Of a DNA stretch of 64,000 nucleotides, positions 1 to 10,813 are shown one piece after another. Position numbers and translations under genes: made by a program. Numbering within the stretch: position 1 is the stretch's first letter; every line of letters begins with the position of its first letter. The stretch is from Artemisia argyi (lineage: Eukaryota; Streptophyta; Magnoliopsida; Asterales; Asteraceae). Where the stretch lies: contig CM060685.1 of the NCBI GenBank assembly GCA_030686995.1, positions 130,287,823 to 130,351,822 on the forward strand. The letters run 5' to 3'. The notes under the pieces are model-generated. The model searched no databases. It was given only the letters and a program-made list of their open reading frames with translations, and was not told the origin of the DNA.

Positions 1-240
1 TGGTAGTTCTCCTCGGTGGGAAAAATTGCACAAGGAAACGAGTGGTGAGATCATCCCATGTGGTGATGGATCCCGCGGGTAAACGTTCAAGCCATTGGCT
101 AGCTTGATCACGTAGAGAGAATTGGAATAGGCGTAATCGGGTGGGTTTTGTGGGTGGTCTTGTTGTGGTGGGATCATGGGTTCAAAGATGTTACCATCGT
201 CCATGATGTCGGATGGTGAAGAATTACGAACAAAAACACG
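1..240 (-). pseudogene. Gag fragment of Gag-only LTR element (copy E)
   Basis: Read on the minus strand, this is the N-terminal part of the same Gag as at 46020-47294, cut by the window edge. It keeps the start-proximal segment and the stretch around the residues LANGLNVYPRD. About 70 residues between them that are present in element A are missing, so this copy has an internal deletion of roughly 220 bp. Gag is the structural protein that forms the virus-like particle of LTR retrotransposons. The PBS and LTR lie just to the right, in the expected order for a minus-strand element. It cannot encode a full Gag. Confidence 0.75.
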
Positions 241-354
241 AAGAAATAAGATAGACTAAAGAGAACCAAAAAAAAAATAAAAATAAAATCTTACTAGAAA
301 GGAATCTAGCAAGTAGACCTAATAAAAAGAAATTCTAACCTAAGACAATAACTA

Positions 355-373
355 TTCCCCGGGCTGCGGCGCA
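355..373 (-). other. Degraded primer-binding site of copy E
   Basis: This matches the PBS of elements A and B, which on the minus strand reads TGGCGCCGCAGCCCGGGGAA, except for one lost base in the GGCGCC core. The sequence resembles the tRNA-Asp-type PBS of Athila/Tat-like elements. It lies a few bases from the LTR edge at 380. Confidence 0.7.
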
Positions 374-379
374 AAAACT

Positions 380-1800
380 TGGTAGCGTAGGGATTGCACT
401 AGGCTTTACCTCTCGAGGGATCTCGAGAAGCTTACAACCCCCACCAGGCAGTGTACCTGATCGATGTAGTATAGTATTATGACAAGTACCGGTGGATTGA
501 TCGTTCAGCTAGGAATAGTGTTGCTAGGATTAGAAAACCTAAAGACTAGGTCTAGAGATGAGGGATGATTCTTTTTGTATTTTTATATTTTATGAAAAGC
601 AAGTAAAAATCTCGGGTTTGAAGGAGTTAGGCGGAATTAGTTGCTATTCAACTAACCGAATTACTAAGATGCAATCAAAATAAAATACTAAAAATGAAAA
701 TAAACTATATTAAACTAGTGGTGTGAGCAATATATGGGAGAATTGTGTTTACTTAGGTTTCACTACTCCCTAGATATCTTTTACATGTTAATTACTTGTT
801 ACAGTTGCGTGGATAACGGATTGTATTCCTTAATACCATTCATGGGGTGGCGTACTTACTTCCCAAATCCTATAAGCGCCTACTTCACTCCTATGTCGAG
901 CCGGCTAAGAAGCTCCTAACATGGGATCATTAGAATTTGCTCATGCATTAAATACAACCAATAAAACCTAGTACACATCGGTTCATGTTTCCTAAGACGT
1001 TCAAGCATGTTACACAATGGAGATCTGCCAGTTTTCTTAAGCCTAACATTGAAATCATTCATCCAATACAACTATAAACAAGTAATCAACATATAATTAA
1101 CATCTAGGTTTCATTACATCTAAGCAAACACATGATAGATCTAGCCTAGCATGTTGAAATCAAGACAAGCATAAGATATATTCAAACAACACATAGACAT
1201 ATTGATTGAATTGAAAGAGGACTTATCTTAATTGAACATGAAAGGTTTCAAGGGGTAAAAACCCTTGAAAATACTGTAAAATACGACCTAGGGTTTCACA
1301 AGTTCGGCCCTAGTATTCTCCACACAAGTTCCTCTTTAATGAATGAAAAATAGAAAAGTATATATAGTTTTTCTGAGGTGACGGCGTCAAGAACAAATGT
1401 TTGACGCCGTCATCTCGCCACCAAATAATTTCTTGGACTGCCTAGATCTGGGTTTGACGCCGTCATGTGTACTCCTTATGCAGGCCGTCACCAAAAATAC
1501 TCTTGACGCCCTTCTCTTGATGCCTTCAGGTTTTCACTGGGTCGTCACGGATTTTACTCCTGACGCCGTCAGGATTTTCTTCTTGACGCCGTCAGGTACT
1601 GTTCTCAGCATGAAAAATTAAGTCTTTGCCGTTTTCTTCACTTTTATGCTCCAAAAACATCTAAAATGCTTCATTTTCCAGAATTCACTCCCAAAGTACC
1701 TAAAATCACAAAAGGATCGATTTAGGGCAATATTTGATCAAATAAATTCAATTCCGGGCTTAAATGACCCCTTAAAAGTGGTTCATTTTTCGCCTAATCA
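380..1800 (-). repeat. LTR of Gag-only family A/B (copy E)
   Basis: This LTR of about 1421 bp aligns along its length with the LTRs at 27794, 34627, 40011 and 47433. Its ends are degraded (TGGTAGCG instead of TGATACG at the left, CCTAATCA instead of CCTCATCA at the right). In sense (minus) orientation, U3 starts at 1800, an array of TGACG/CGTCA palindromes lies at about 1378-1597, and a TATA box (CTATATATAC) lies at 1358-1367. No matching partner LTR or TSD is visible in the window. Confidence 0.85.
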
Positions 1801-2193
1801 AAATACAAGTTAGGGGTCATTTAACACTAATATAAAAGTAATTACAACAAATAATCGTTCCACTAAAGACCAAAGACAAGCACGGAGGTCATACACTAGC
1901 ACCTCACAAATAGTGTTTAGATACTCACATCTCTCGGGTGTAATAAAGTAATATCACATTATGGAAATGGAAAACATCTCTCACTACCTGTCATAGCAAA
2001 ATAGATTACCATAGGCTTGGGAAAGGATCAAACCTCCACCACATGGCGTAAGCACCTAGGATAAACTATCAAAGAGGTCTTTTTAAAGGGTTGTAACGTT
2101 AGGTGTAGGGATATGGAATACACGGTTTTGTTGGATATAGGCAGTCTTTATTGGTGGCGAGTTAATCGTCTTAGTTAACTACATGTACAATGG
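1801..2193 (-). repeat. 3' internal fragment of a Gag-only element
   Basis: This matches the non-coding 3' internal region of A (from about 41405) and B (from about 29268). The first ~65 bp after the LTR, including the PPT, are missing. It ends abruptly near 2193, where the phrase GCACCTAGGATAAACTATC recurs out of order. Together with the gag fragment left of the LTR, it gives an internal-LTR-internal order instead of an element end. Confidence 0.7.
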
Positions 2194-2370
2194 CATAAGC
2201 ACCTAGGATAAACTATCAAACCTCCAGACGTCGTCACTTTATACGGTTTCTAGGCCGTCAAGTGTAATCCCAAAACCTGACGGCCTCCATCCAATTGCAC
2301 CTGACGCCGTCAGGTGTAAACCTTCAAAATCTTTCTGGGTCGTCACGTGTTAAATTCCATCAGCTTCATT
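2194..2370. repeat. Old A/B-type LTR remnant, left part (host of element D)
   Basis: This segment carries CGTCGTCA, GGCCGTCA and TGACGCCGTCAGG motifs like the U3 arrays of the A/B LTRs, but is otherwise diverged. Element D starts at 2371 after TCATT. The sequence resumes at 38084 with TCATT, another TGACGTCGTCAGG, and a U3-like end. I infer that D inserted into this older LTR. Confidence 0.5.
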
Positions 2371-3963
2371 TGTAACAACCGTGGTTTTAGCAGGTCAGTT
2401 TGACTGATAGTCTTGACTCGGTTGACGTTTGTTTGGTGTGTTCTAGGTGACTGAAGTGATATATGTGTGATATAGGTGAGTTTTAGCACTAAATCCCTTT
2501 GCGTAAATGATTTTTATTGTGATTTGGAAAGTATGGAATTTGGGAAATTTCATTTTGATCGCCTTTGTGGTGTAGAAATGACTTGTGAAGTTTTGGTGTT
2601 TTTTTTTGTTTTTGCGTAACGAGTCTTTGTTCAAGTATTTGAGCATTATTAAGTTACGAGTAGTTTGTTTTTATGTGTTATGCTTATAAATGAGTGAAAA
2701 TCTATTTTTGGAAATTTATTTTTGAAAATGATAATTTTCTGAGTCGTCGTAAAATCTAAGGTTTATCACGTAAGACGTTAGGTTTCGTTGTGGGTTCGCA
2801 TAAAACATAAAAAGTATTAGGTTTTAAGTGTAATAAATGAATTTAATAAAAAAATATAAATATGTATTCCATATCTATAAAAATCGGCCAAGAGGGTTTT
2901 TAGGGGAAAAAGGAAACCCAATTTGAGTACAAATATGTTTCTTAAGCCCAAGGATTATCCATAATTAATATATAAACAAACCCAACCAACCCCAAAACGT
3001 TTATTTTTTTGAGATTATGGTCGATCCAAGAGAGAAAAAGAGAAGAAAAAAATTAGGGTTTATAAATGTGAAGAAATAATCAAAAATCAAGGTAAAATTT
3101 TTAAAACACATGTTCAATTGTTTGATTAATTATTGGAATTCATGTAATATTAAGTATGATGGATCTAGGGTTTGTAAGTTTCTGTAAATTAATTAATTAA
3201 AACATGTTGGGATCAATTAAGGATTATATTATGATGATTGGTGAAGAGAATTGAGCGTAAAACATGCTAGTTATTGAGTTAGGGTTTGGACAGAAAAGTA
3301 GTGCTGTAAAGATTCGAAGGTATTTAACAGATGGTGACGTGTTAGATCACGAAATTTAAGTCTAAATTGAATTTTAATGAAAGAGCTTTCCAAAACGTCC
3401 GGCCACGATCGATTTCGAGGTCCGGAAGTTAATCTTTTGATTTTTCTTTGTTAAGGTGTCAAAGCTGTAAAACTGGGACAGATTTAGGTCATAAGTTTGA
3501 TAGTGATATGTGGATGAAAAAGTGAGATTTAGCTTAGCCCTTCTGGTTGAGTTAAGTTTCCTATGTACTTAGACTCCCACGTGAAGGATTTGCGATAAAA
3601 ATTTGTAGAAGTATTTTAATTTAATTAAAACTTTTTGGTGTGCGATCAGATCCGAATCTGAATAGTTTGTAAGTTTCATTTTATGAAGGGTACTTGTGTA
3701 TATTTTTGGACCATGGCCTTTTGGTAGTTGCTTTTATACATCCAAGGGACTATGGTAAATTTTTTGTGTGAGTTATTGAGCTTTTAAAGTTATTATTTCA
3801 TGTGGGCGAATGTACCCTAAAATTCTGTGTTTTCTGATTTTAAAATTGCAGTGGGTTTAGTGAGTATTTAGATTTGGTGGTGATTGGTATGGGGTCTAGG
3901 AGATCCATGGTGGGTCATATGAATCTTAGACATCCATCATATACGTATTACATGGGTTATAGC
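2371..3963 (+). repeat. Element D 5' LTR, first part
   Basis: From TGTAACAACC to the insertion point of element C. It is collinear with 24975-25018, 27329-27793 and 36043-37130 of the 3' LTR copy, with scattered substitutions and small indels. It ends with ATAGC, the left TSD of element C. No ORF here looks coding. Confidence 0.85.
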
Positions 3964-4315
3964 TGTTAGGTCACCATTTTGTAAACACAAGCATAACAAT
4001 GATAGAAATGAGATGAGAATGAGAATGAGATGATTATAAGATAAAGAGAAATATAAGAGCAATAGTTTCCTTAAGAAATCAAATAACCAACCAAGTTTAC
4101 AAGTGGCCTAAGACTAGTATTTATAGGAAAGGAGCTAGGGCAACACTCCTACTCCATCCCTTATCACAATTCGTATGGGCTTGAGGCCCATGGACCTCAT
4201 TCTTAAGCCTAGTAAACTTAATACAAAATGTAAATGATAGTAAATAATAACTAAGCAACCTAGCATAATAACAATGACCGAGACTTCATAAAATAGTAAA
4301 ACTATGATCCCAACA
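3964..4315 (-). repeat. Element C 3' LTR
   Basis: A 352-bp terminal repeat, TG...CA, next to TSD ATAGC at 3959-3963. A TATA-like TATAAATA on the minus strand lies at 4118-4125. It is identical in length to 21370-21721, with two substitutions. Confidence 0.95.
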
Positions 4316-4330
4316 ATCTCCCCCTAAGGG
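4316..4330 (-). other. Element C polypurine tract
   Basis: On the minus strand this reads CCCTTAGGGGGAGAT directly against the 3' LTR. It is the canonical copia-type primer for plus-strand DNA synthesis. Confidence 0.85.
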
Positions 4331-6613
4331 TCGGTCATAATGGTTGCTTGACGTCTTCATCTTTGTCGTTGACTTGTGACATGTGAAACTCTAGACGTCT
4401 TCAAAAAAATGATTAGAATGATAATGAATGTACTTTGCTCTCTGTCTTTGTTCTTTGGTGATGATGTAGTGATTGTGTTAGGAAGTAGTCTGCCATTCGT
4501 CACTCCTGCGTCTATGGTGGTTGTCCGCTATTCCAACATGCTCATACATCTTTGAATTCTGACTTATACATGCACGTTGTCCCTTTCTTTCACTTAAGAT
4601 CTTTAGTCTTTAAACTTTGTAGATTCTTCCCTTTAATGCGTAGAATCTTTCTTTGAACTTTGTGTTGCTTTGATCTTTGAGGAAGCTTTTGATAACTTCA
4701 AGATGCATGTATGAGCATGTGGAATCTGTCGCCATGGAGATGATATAACCCTGCATGTAAACAGTTAGCAATAAAACATCCGGTACTTACAGATAAGGAA
4801 TTAGAGCTCATCAACAGCATATTGTGAAGACTCCTTCTAATCCTTATCCAGGCCGTTCCCATATCAGATACTCCCGAAGGAGCTTACGAGACCTACTAAG
4901 TAGCTCAATGACTGGGTGAGTCGCTGGGGATCACTCCACGACTGTAGACCGTAATGGAACCACCGCAAACACTAAGCGTAACCTTTGTGAGGTTACCGAA
5001 GTGACCTGCTGTCAGGGCTGTTTGAAGTTGACCCTGGCAGGATTTCCGTTCAATCATTGAGAAATACTTAAGTAATCCTCTCATAAACGTTCTCGGCAGA
5101 TTGCTAAGATCTGCGAAGGACTCGATAATTTACAACTGATGCCCATTAATGTAGAACACCAGTTGTAGAAATACTAAGTGTTCCTAAGAGATCTTTGATG
5201 TATCTCCAGGCTCTAGACTCTATAAGTGCACACCTAGGTTTCTTATGCGGAGACTAGGGAGGGGTCTCCTTCTTCAATATCAACCGTCTCTAAGAGATAG
5301 GTCGATAGGTTACGTGGGTTCCCCGTGAGAATGAAACAAGTCCTTTTAAGAGAACTTGAGTGGTTAAGAAGGTTTAGTGCATTGCGTCACTAGGTCCATG
5401 ACGACTTTATCTTCAATACCAGTGTTGCCTTAGCAACCACCAGTAGCATATGAGTTGAACCCGATGTCTGCCCTAAGGTTGAACATATGGAGGGCTATTT
5501 CTTTTCACCCTTTACTTTACTTTTCTTTTTCATTCTTCAACTCCTTCTTTCCCTTTCATTCATTTCTCCTTTTTTCGTATCATACCTAAGGACTTCTAAT
5601 TCTAACTATGGGAGATGTCCTTGGGTAGATCCTTCCGGCTCTGGCGGATCATAGGACGGATATTCCTATCTTAATCACCTTATAACTCCGACAGTAGACA
5701 AGAAACCTTTGATTGAAAAATCTCTCAAAGTGTTTGTGATAATCAAATATTTTGGTTAACACTTTGAGAGTTTTGTGTACACTTTTGAAGGGCTCCCCCT
5801 GCACATGTGCTCATGAGTATTTAATAAATTTGCACATGCGGGAGGAGCAAGCATTTTGAATTGATCCACTTTCCGTGAACAAGACCGATTCGAGACACGC
5901 TTACATCACTAGTTAGACTAGCTTGAAGTTATTACCCGGCCTGGTCAAGTCTACAGAAAGTTTCTCGAGACGGTACATTTCTACTAAGACATATCCTTTT
6001 CGAGACACGCTTACGTGGCTAGTTAAAGAGTTCCATTGTCAGCTTTTAGGTGACAACTAGCTCTAGTAACTATTTTGATGTTATTACCCGTCGAGGATAA
6101 GTCCTTTCGATATTACTAACTTATTGTTTCGTCAATTCCTGGGTCAATACTGAGTCTAGCTCGCACATGATACACATTTTGAGCTTTTACTTTGTATATT
6201 TTAATCACTTTATCATTTTCTCCCCCTCAAAAATAGCATATAAAATGATGTTTTTGACAAACTTTTAGATTAAAATATGCCTTTTGAGTCTTACGGGGAG
6301 ATTCACCAAGAACTTTTGATTTAGAGCAAAGTATTTTGTTTTTGACAAGTGCTCCCCCTCAACAAGTGATTAGGTCTTATTGAGGTGAAATACTTGTCCT
6401 TTTGAGCAGAATTATGAAAAATCATAAATGTTTGATTAATTCTACTCAAAAGTAAGAAGCCTTCGCTCCTTATATGAGGATTGAGGCACTGAAGCGTACC
6501 TCAGGGTCCTTTCTTTACAAGTTCGGGTTGTGCACTGTAATGCGTGCACAAGCCATTGTGAAATTCAATCAAATGAAACAATTGATAATGAAAAGTTAAC
6601 CACATGTACCAAG
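4331..6613 (-). other. Long non-coding 3' region of element C
   Basis: About 2.3 kb between the end of the 1399-codon ORF and the PPT, with no supported ORF. It holds three further CTCCCCCT tracts (5793, 6220 and 6352, PPT-like on the minus strand). It also holds a repeated phrase, CGAGACACGCTTAC followed by a CTAGTTA-containing tail, near 5890 and 6001. Its function is unknown. Confidence 0.6.
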
Positions 6614-9600
6614 TTAACCTTCGTCAGGAAGTGGAGCGTCAAAGTCAGTGAACTTGGGTTCTGGTCTTTCGAAGTTTCTGACAGGAAACGATGGTCTGGC
6701 ACCGATATAGCTTTCCAGTCGTCTGATCTGTTCACGTCGAAATAACCTTTCTTCAATCTTTAAGACAAAGTTACGAACTTGTCTTCTTATGCTGGATTTC
6801 CATCTAGGTTGTTCCCCCTTAGCTATTTTGCGGCGATCATCATTCAACCTTTTGACAAGCCCATCACGAACAGACTTGAGTGTAACATCACAGAATTTGT
6901 GTACCTCATCGAACCTCATGAAACTTTGTAGCTTTTTGCTGTTGATGTAGGTGAAGCCAAAAGGTTCTTGGTTGAGAGTAAACTGTGGTGTTTGATAAAT
7001 ACCATCAAAGTAGAATTGTGGCTTTGTCAAATTGATCTTTTGTTGGTAACTTTCCACTCCAAGCTGAAGATCTTCCACTCTTTCTTGAACAATCAAACGT
7101 CGGATGTAAAGAAGTAGTGATGCCATGAAGTTGTACTGTACATCTCTATCGAATCCACGCATTCTGTTTTGAACCTTTTCGAGATACATGTCTTTGATGT
7201 CATTGAGATTAAGGTCGGGAAAGTCTGCTTCAGAGAACTTGTACTTCTTTTCATCTTGTCGTTTAACAACAATTTCACGCATGAATAAGTAGTTAAACCG
7301 TTTCGACTGTTGAATCTCCAAGATAGCGATGATCTTTGATTTCTGCTTCACATTTTCCAATGATTTCTCTCCTAATCTGCTTGTATAACCGAGACGACGA
7401 CGTTCAGGCCAATGTTGAATTCCGTGTAGAGCATCTCTGTCGTAAGCTACGATGGAGTTGCTGAAAACACGAGTAGTTTCTTCAATAGCAGGAATTTCAT
7501 ATCGTGCGGCTGGTACTGAGATTGTAAGTGAGGAAGCATATTTCGTCTTGGATGTTTCCTGAGTGAGCTGGATGTTACGAAGATCTTTGTTGAAGAAGAA
7601 GCTGTAAGGTATCTTGGGTTTGTCTGGAAATCCTTTCAAAGGTAATGGTTTAGTCCAGTAAGTGAAGTAAGGTTTTTCATGATTCTTGGAACTGAGATCG
7701 ATATTCACTTCTGGATTTAGCCAGTCAAAGTCGGCGGACATTGCACTAGCTATATTCTGCATATGATACTCGTATTCGACTTTGTTTCCAGATCTTTTCT
7801 TGAGGAATTCTTGTGCATCCCTATTGATTCTTCTGAGCTCTGCCTTTGTGAGTTTTTCGATCTGAAGATCCTTCATAATGACTTGGGTAAACTGTAGAGT
7901 GTTACCAGGAAGTGGTTCTTCTTCTTCGAGAGGAGGTTGAGCTTGAACCATTTCTGTCAGCCAATCATTCTGAGGAGTGTCATCATTGTCTAGCCATGAA
8001 TGACGACTTTTCTTCTTTGATTTCTTTGACTTGGATGTAGCATCTTTGTCTTTAGCCTTGGATGGTGACGATGGTCCAGCATGAGAATCAGGAATAGGTG
8101 GAGCACGATAATCGGTGTCAGGTTGACCCTGGTAGTCATCTGTAGGTTCCATGAATGTTTCCTCTTCGTCAGTTTGACCTTGACCTGTAGCTGAGGTGTG
8201 TTGTTGATTTCCAGGAGCGGTGAAGTCCTTTAGTGGTTGTAGAGAGGATGAAGGACCTGTTCCAGACTTAGGTTTCTTGCCTTTAGAGTTTGGGTCAGGA
8301 TCGTCATCTTTTCTTGTCCTTTTCCGGGTTCCAGCTGCATCTTTGCATGACTCTTTGGATATGTATGCCACCATAGCATCATAAAGTGCCTTTTCTTCAG
8401 CAGTTTGTGTGGGTTTGGAGGCAATGGTGTCAAAGAGTTTGGCAAGCATGTCATTGAAGGACAGTTCAGGGACGGTTGGAGCCACAGTAGAAGGTTTTGC
8501 TGAGTGAAGCGTGAATGGTGTTGTTGACAACATTTTCCTTGTAACACTTCTGATTCTGTGATCCAAGTTGTCATTGATTGGTTTAAGAAGGTTTGCCACT
8601 TCAGGAGTGATCATTTCAACCAGATTTTCAGTGAGAAAATCATGAGTTGCGGTTCTGATAAATCCTGTGTAATCAGAGTTCAAGAACTTGTCGATCAGCT
8701 GCTTTGACTCCTGGAAGTCCTCAACTTGTCTGGTGAGACTTGTAACCATGTCGGTGAGTTTGTTGACTTGCTCCTGAAGATCAACTGGTGGTTTCGGTTC
8801 ATTGATTGAATGTTGTTTAGATGCAGTTTCTGAAGGTGTGGGAGATGAATGCTCAGGTGATGATTCGGACGATGACTCGTTGTGAGAGTCTGAAGAAGAA
8901 GCAGGAGGAGTCGGATCCTTTGGTGGAGAGTCATGAGGAGGTGGAGGTTGTGCTGAGGAAGTCTGCTGAGAAGATGACTTAAGAAATATGTTGGTGTCGA
9001 ACGCGTTCTTCTCTTCGTTTTCCTTTCTACGACGTTCCTCTGCTTCCTCTGCTTCTCGTGCAAGAAACTCTGGAGTAATGAGGTATTCATGTTCCTGATC
9101 CGTATCTATGTTCTCTTGTCCACCAACATTCTCTTCTATATTAGCAGTTTCTGTCATGTTGACATCTCCTGTTTTGTCTGTATCTTTAACGGTGTCATCA
9201 GGCTGTGGAGCTGATTCTAACGTGGTGGATACAACGGGAGGAATCATGCTGCTTGTAGCTCCTACATGTTCAGACTGATCAATGGGTGGTGGTGTTGGAG
9301 GTTGAGACATGAGTCGGCTTTCGAGAGTTGCTTTCCTTTGTTCTTTCCTGAGCTGCTTTTCTTCAGCTCTAGTGTCGACAACTATACTCTTCAGTTTGCG
9401 TTTATCGACCAAAGGTTCAACGATTGGTTCGTCTTCATCATCATTAGGCTCATTAATAGTAATCCCTTTTCTTTTCCTTGTCTCTTCTTCATAAGTTTCA
9501 AGACTTTGTTGTACGGCGATCTCTGTTGCAGGAAATGCTTCATCAGGTGCTCTGTATCTCAGTTCATAGTCTGGTTCTTCTTCTTCAGATTCCGTATCGA

Positions 9601-10813
9601 ACTCGGATTCGGTGTTAGAAGGTGGAGGTGTAGGTTCATCCCGAATAAAGTACTCAGGAGTTGCTTTCTTCTTCGGTTTGGTAGCAGGTTTAGGTTTGGA
9701 TGTAGGTTTAGGTTTGGTGGAAGTCTTAGGTTTAGTCTTGGGAGCAGCCTTAGACTTAGTCTGAAGTGAGCCAGTGGTGCTTGTAGTGCTCCCATACTTC
9801 ACACCACCTTTGCTTCGAGTCTGTATTGTTGTTTCTTCCTGTACCCCTTTGTAAGCATTATCATACAGCTTGTAGTTCAAACTTTTCTTGATTTTGTCAT
9901 CAAGAAGGTATTCGGGAAGCCTCATTCCTTTGATCTTGGTTGAGGAAGTGGTCGTCTTGATGAATGAGGTGGTGAAGTCATCCTCGAAGAGGTGCTTCGG
10001 CTCATTAGGATCAGCCATCCTCTTGATGAATTCTGGAGAGTCTTTGCAGAGATGTTCTATGAGAATCTTGGTGAATCTTGTGAATGGTATCATAGTCTTC
10101 ACACATTCGGTTTGAATGCTGTGAACGATATCATTCATGATAGGAACTGCAAAGTCAATAGGTGTCAGAGTCACCATTCCCCAGAACGTTTGCAAATGTT
10201 CGAGCCTAGGATGTTCATGACCACTTTTTCTTCCTGATATTGATCTTACAACCAACAAACAGAATGTTCTCCAAGGCTGAGGGATATTCTTGGCATTAAA
10301 TCGGGAGAGCTTGACTAGCGGTACGTCATCATCAACCTCATATCCTAACTCAATGAAGAAGTCAAGAAGATCCAGTTCAGGTAGTATGGGAGCAAATTCG
10401 TTGTCAGTTTGAGGCAGGAGAAGGGCTGTACGAAGAACGTCATGATCTACAGTGTAGTCTTGGCGATCCAATGTAATAGTGAAAGACTCATCATCCAAGT
10501 TAGCCTTAGCAGTAAGCCAGAACTGATGAAGGTAGAACAGAGGAACTGAAGTAGAACAGATGAGCAGATGTTTGCAAGGATGTGCAAGTAGAATATCTTT
10601 CACAATCATGCACGAGTTCTCTTTAATATTCAATTTGTCGAAATCAACTCGGGGATTGTTATTGCCAATCGTGACATTGTAGTTTTCGGGAGTGATGTCC
10701 TCCATGGTGAGTAGTGGAAGACTTTGTTCAGTGACGTTCTCATTGTGTTCAGCCATGTTAATCTGAAAAGCGTCATCATAAACCAAACATCCAAATTCGT
10801 TACGTGTTAGCAC
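6614..10813 (-). CDS. 1399-codon ORF downstream of copia pol, function unknown
   Basis: A single uninterrupted frame of 1399 codons lying between RT-RNase H and the 3' LTR. Residues ~60-260 form a compact conserved-looking block with FYLHQFWLTA (93-102), PQPWRTF (178-184) and IPFTRFTKI (242-250). The middle (about 330-990) is low complexity: Lys-Pro repeats, acidic runs, Ser/Pro/Thr-rich segments and a basic KSKKSKKKSRHSW stretch that could be a nuclear signal. The C-terminal part is charged, with MRFDEVHKF and RRLESYIGAR motifs. I recall similar N- and C-terminal blocks in many Asteraceae 'hypothetical' proteins tied to copia elements. It sits where SIRE elements carry an envelope-like gene, but I see no clear signal peptide or membrane span. 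Starting at the internal Met20 is also possible. Confidence 0.8.
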   Translation of the reverse strand: MLTRNEFGCLVYDDAFQINMAEHNENVTEQSLPLLTMEDITPENYNVTIGNNNPRVDFDKLNIKENSCMIVKDILLAHPCKHLLICSTSVPLFYLHQFWLTAKANLDDESFTITLDRQDYTVDHDVLRTALLLPQTDNEFAPILPELDLLDFFIELGYEVDDDVPLVKLSRFNAKNIPQPWRTFCLLVVRSISGRKSGHEHPRLEHLQTFWGMVTLTPIDFAVPIMNDIVHSIQTECVKTMIPFTRFTKILIEHLCKDSPEFIKRMADPNEPKHLFEDDFTTSFIKTTTSSTKIKGMRLPEYLLDDKIKKSLNYKLYDNAYKGVQEETTIQTRSKGGVKYGSTTSTTGSLQTKSKAAPKTKPKTSTKPKPTSKPKPATKPKKKATPEYFIRDEPTPPPSNTESEFDTESEEEEPDYELRYRAPDEAFPATEIAVQQSLETYEEETRKRKGITINEPNDDEDEPIVEPLVDKRKLKSIVVDTRAEEKQLRKEQRKATLESRLMSQPPTPPPIDQSEHVGATSSMIPPVVSTTLESAPQPDDTVKDTDKTGDVNMTETANIEENVGGQENIDTDQEHEYLITPEFLAREAEEAEERRRKENEEKNAFDTNIFLKSSSQQTSSAQPPPPHDSPPKDPTPPASSSDSHNESSSESSPEHSSPTPSETASKQHSINEPKPPVDLQEQVNKLTDMVTSLTRQVEDFQESKQLIDKFLNSDYTGFIRTATHDFLTENLVEMITPEVANLLKPINDNLDHRIRSVTRKMLSTTPFTLHSAKPSTVAPTVPELSFNDMLAKLFDTIASKPTQTAEEKALYDAMVAYISKESCKDAAGTRKRTRKDDDPDPNSKGKKPKSGTGPSSSLQPLKDFTAPGNQQHTSATGQGQTDEEETFMEPTDDYQGQPDTDYRAPPIPDSHAGPSSPSKAKDKDATSKSKKSKKKSRHSWLDNDDTPQNDWLTEMVQAQPPLEEEEPLPGNTLQFTQVIMKDLQIEKLTKAELRRINRDAQEFLKKRSGNKVEYEYHMQNIASAMSADFDWLNPEVNIDLSSKNHEKPYFTYWTKPLPLKGFPDKPKIPYSFFFNKDLRNIQLTQETSKTKYASSLTISVPAARYEIPAIEETTRVFSNSIVAYDRDALHGIQHWPERRRLGYTSRLGEKSLENVKQKSKIIAILEIQQSKRFNYLFMREIVVKRQDEKKYKFSEADFPDLNLNDIKDMYLEKVQNRMRGFDRDVQYNFMASLLLYIRRLIVQERVEDLQLGVESYQQKINLTKPQFYFDGIYQTPQFTLNQEPFGFTYINSKKLQSFMRFDEVHKFCDVTLKSVRDGLVKRLNDDRRKIAKGEQPRWKSSIRRQVRNFVLKIEERLFRREQIRRLESYIGARPSFPVRNFERPEPKFTDFDAPLPDEG

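Noticed and set aside
734..1621. 61- and 74-codon plus-strand ORFs in LTR E
   Set aside because: Short frames antisense to a retrotransposon LTR. Homologous LTRs do not keep them intact.
8230..9090. 114- and 131-codon minus-strand ORFs in another frame
   Set aside because: Frame shadows of the 1399-codon ORF with no independent start context or motif.
9266..9769. 167-codon plus-strand ORF
   Set aside because: It is antisense to the low-complexity centre of the 1399-codon ORF, whose codon bias keeps the opposite strand open. It has no domain features.
6614..10813. Calling the 1399-codon ORF an envelope protein
   Set aside because: Position fits the env-like gene of SIRE elements, but I see no signal peptide, membrane anchor or cleavage-site pattern, so function is left unknown.
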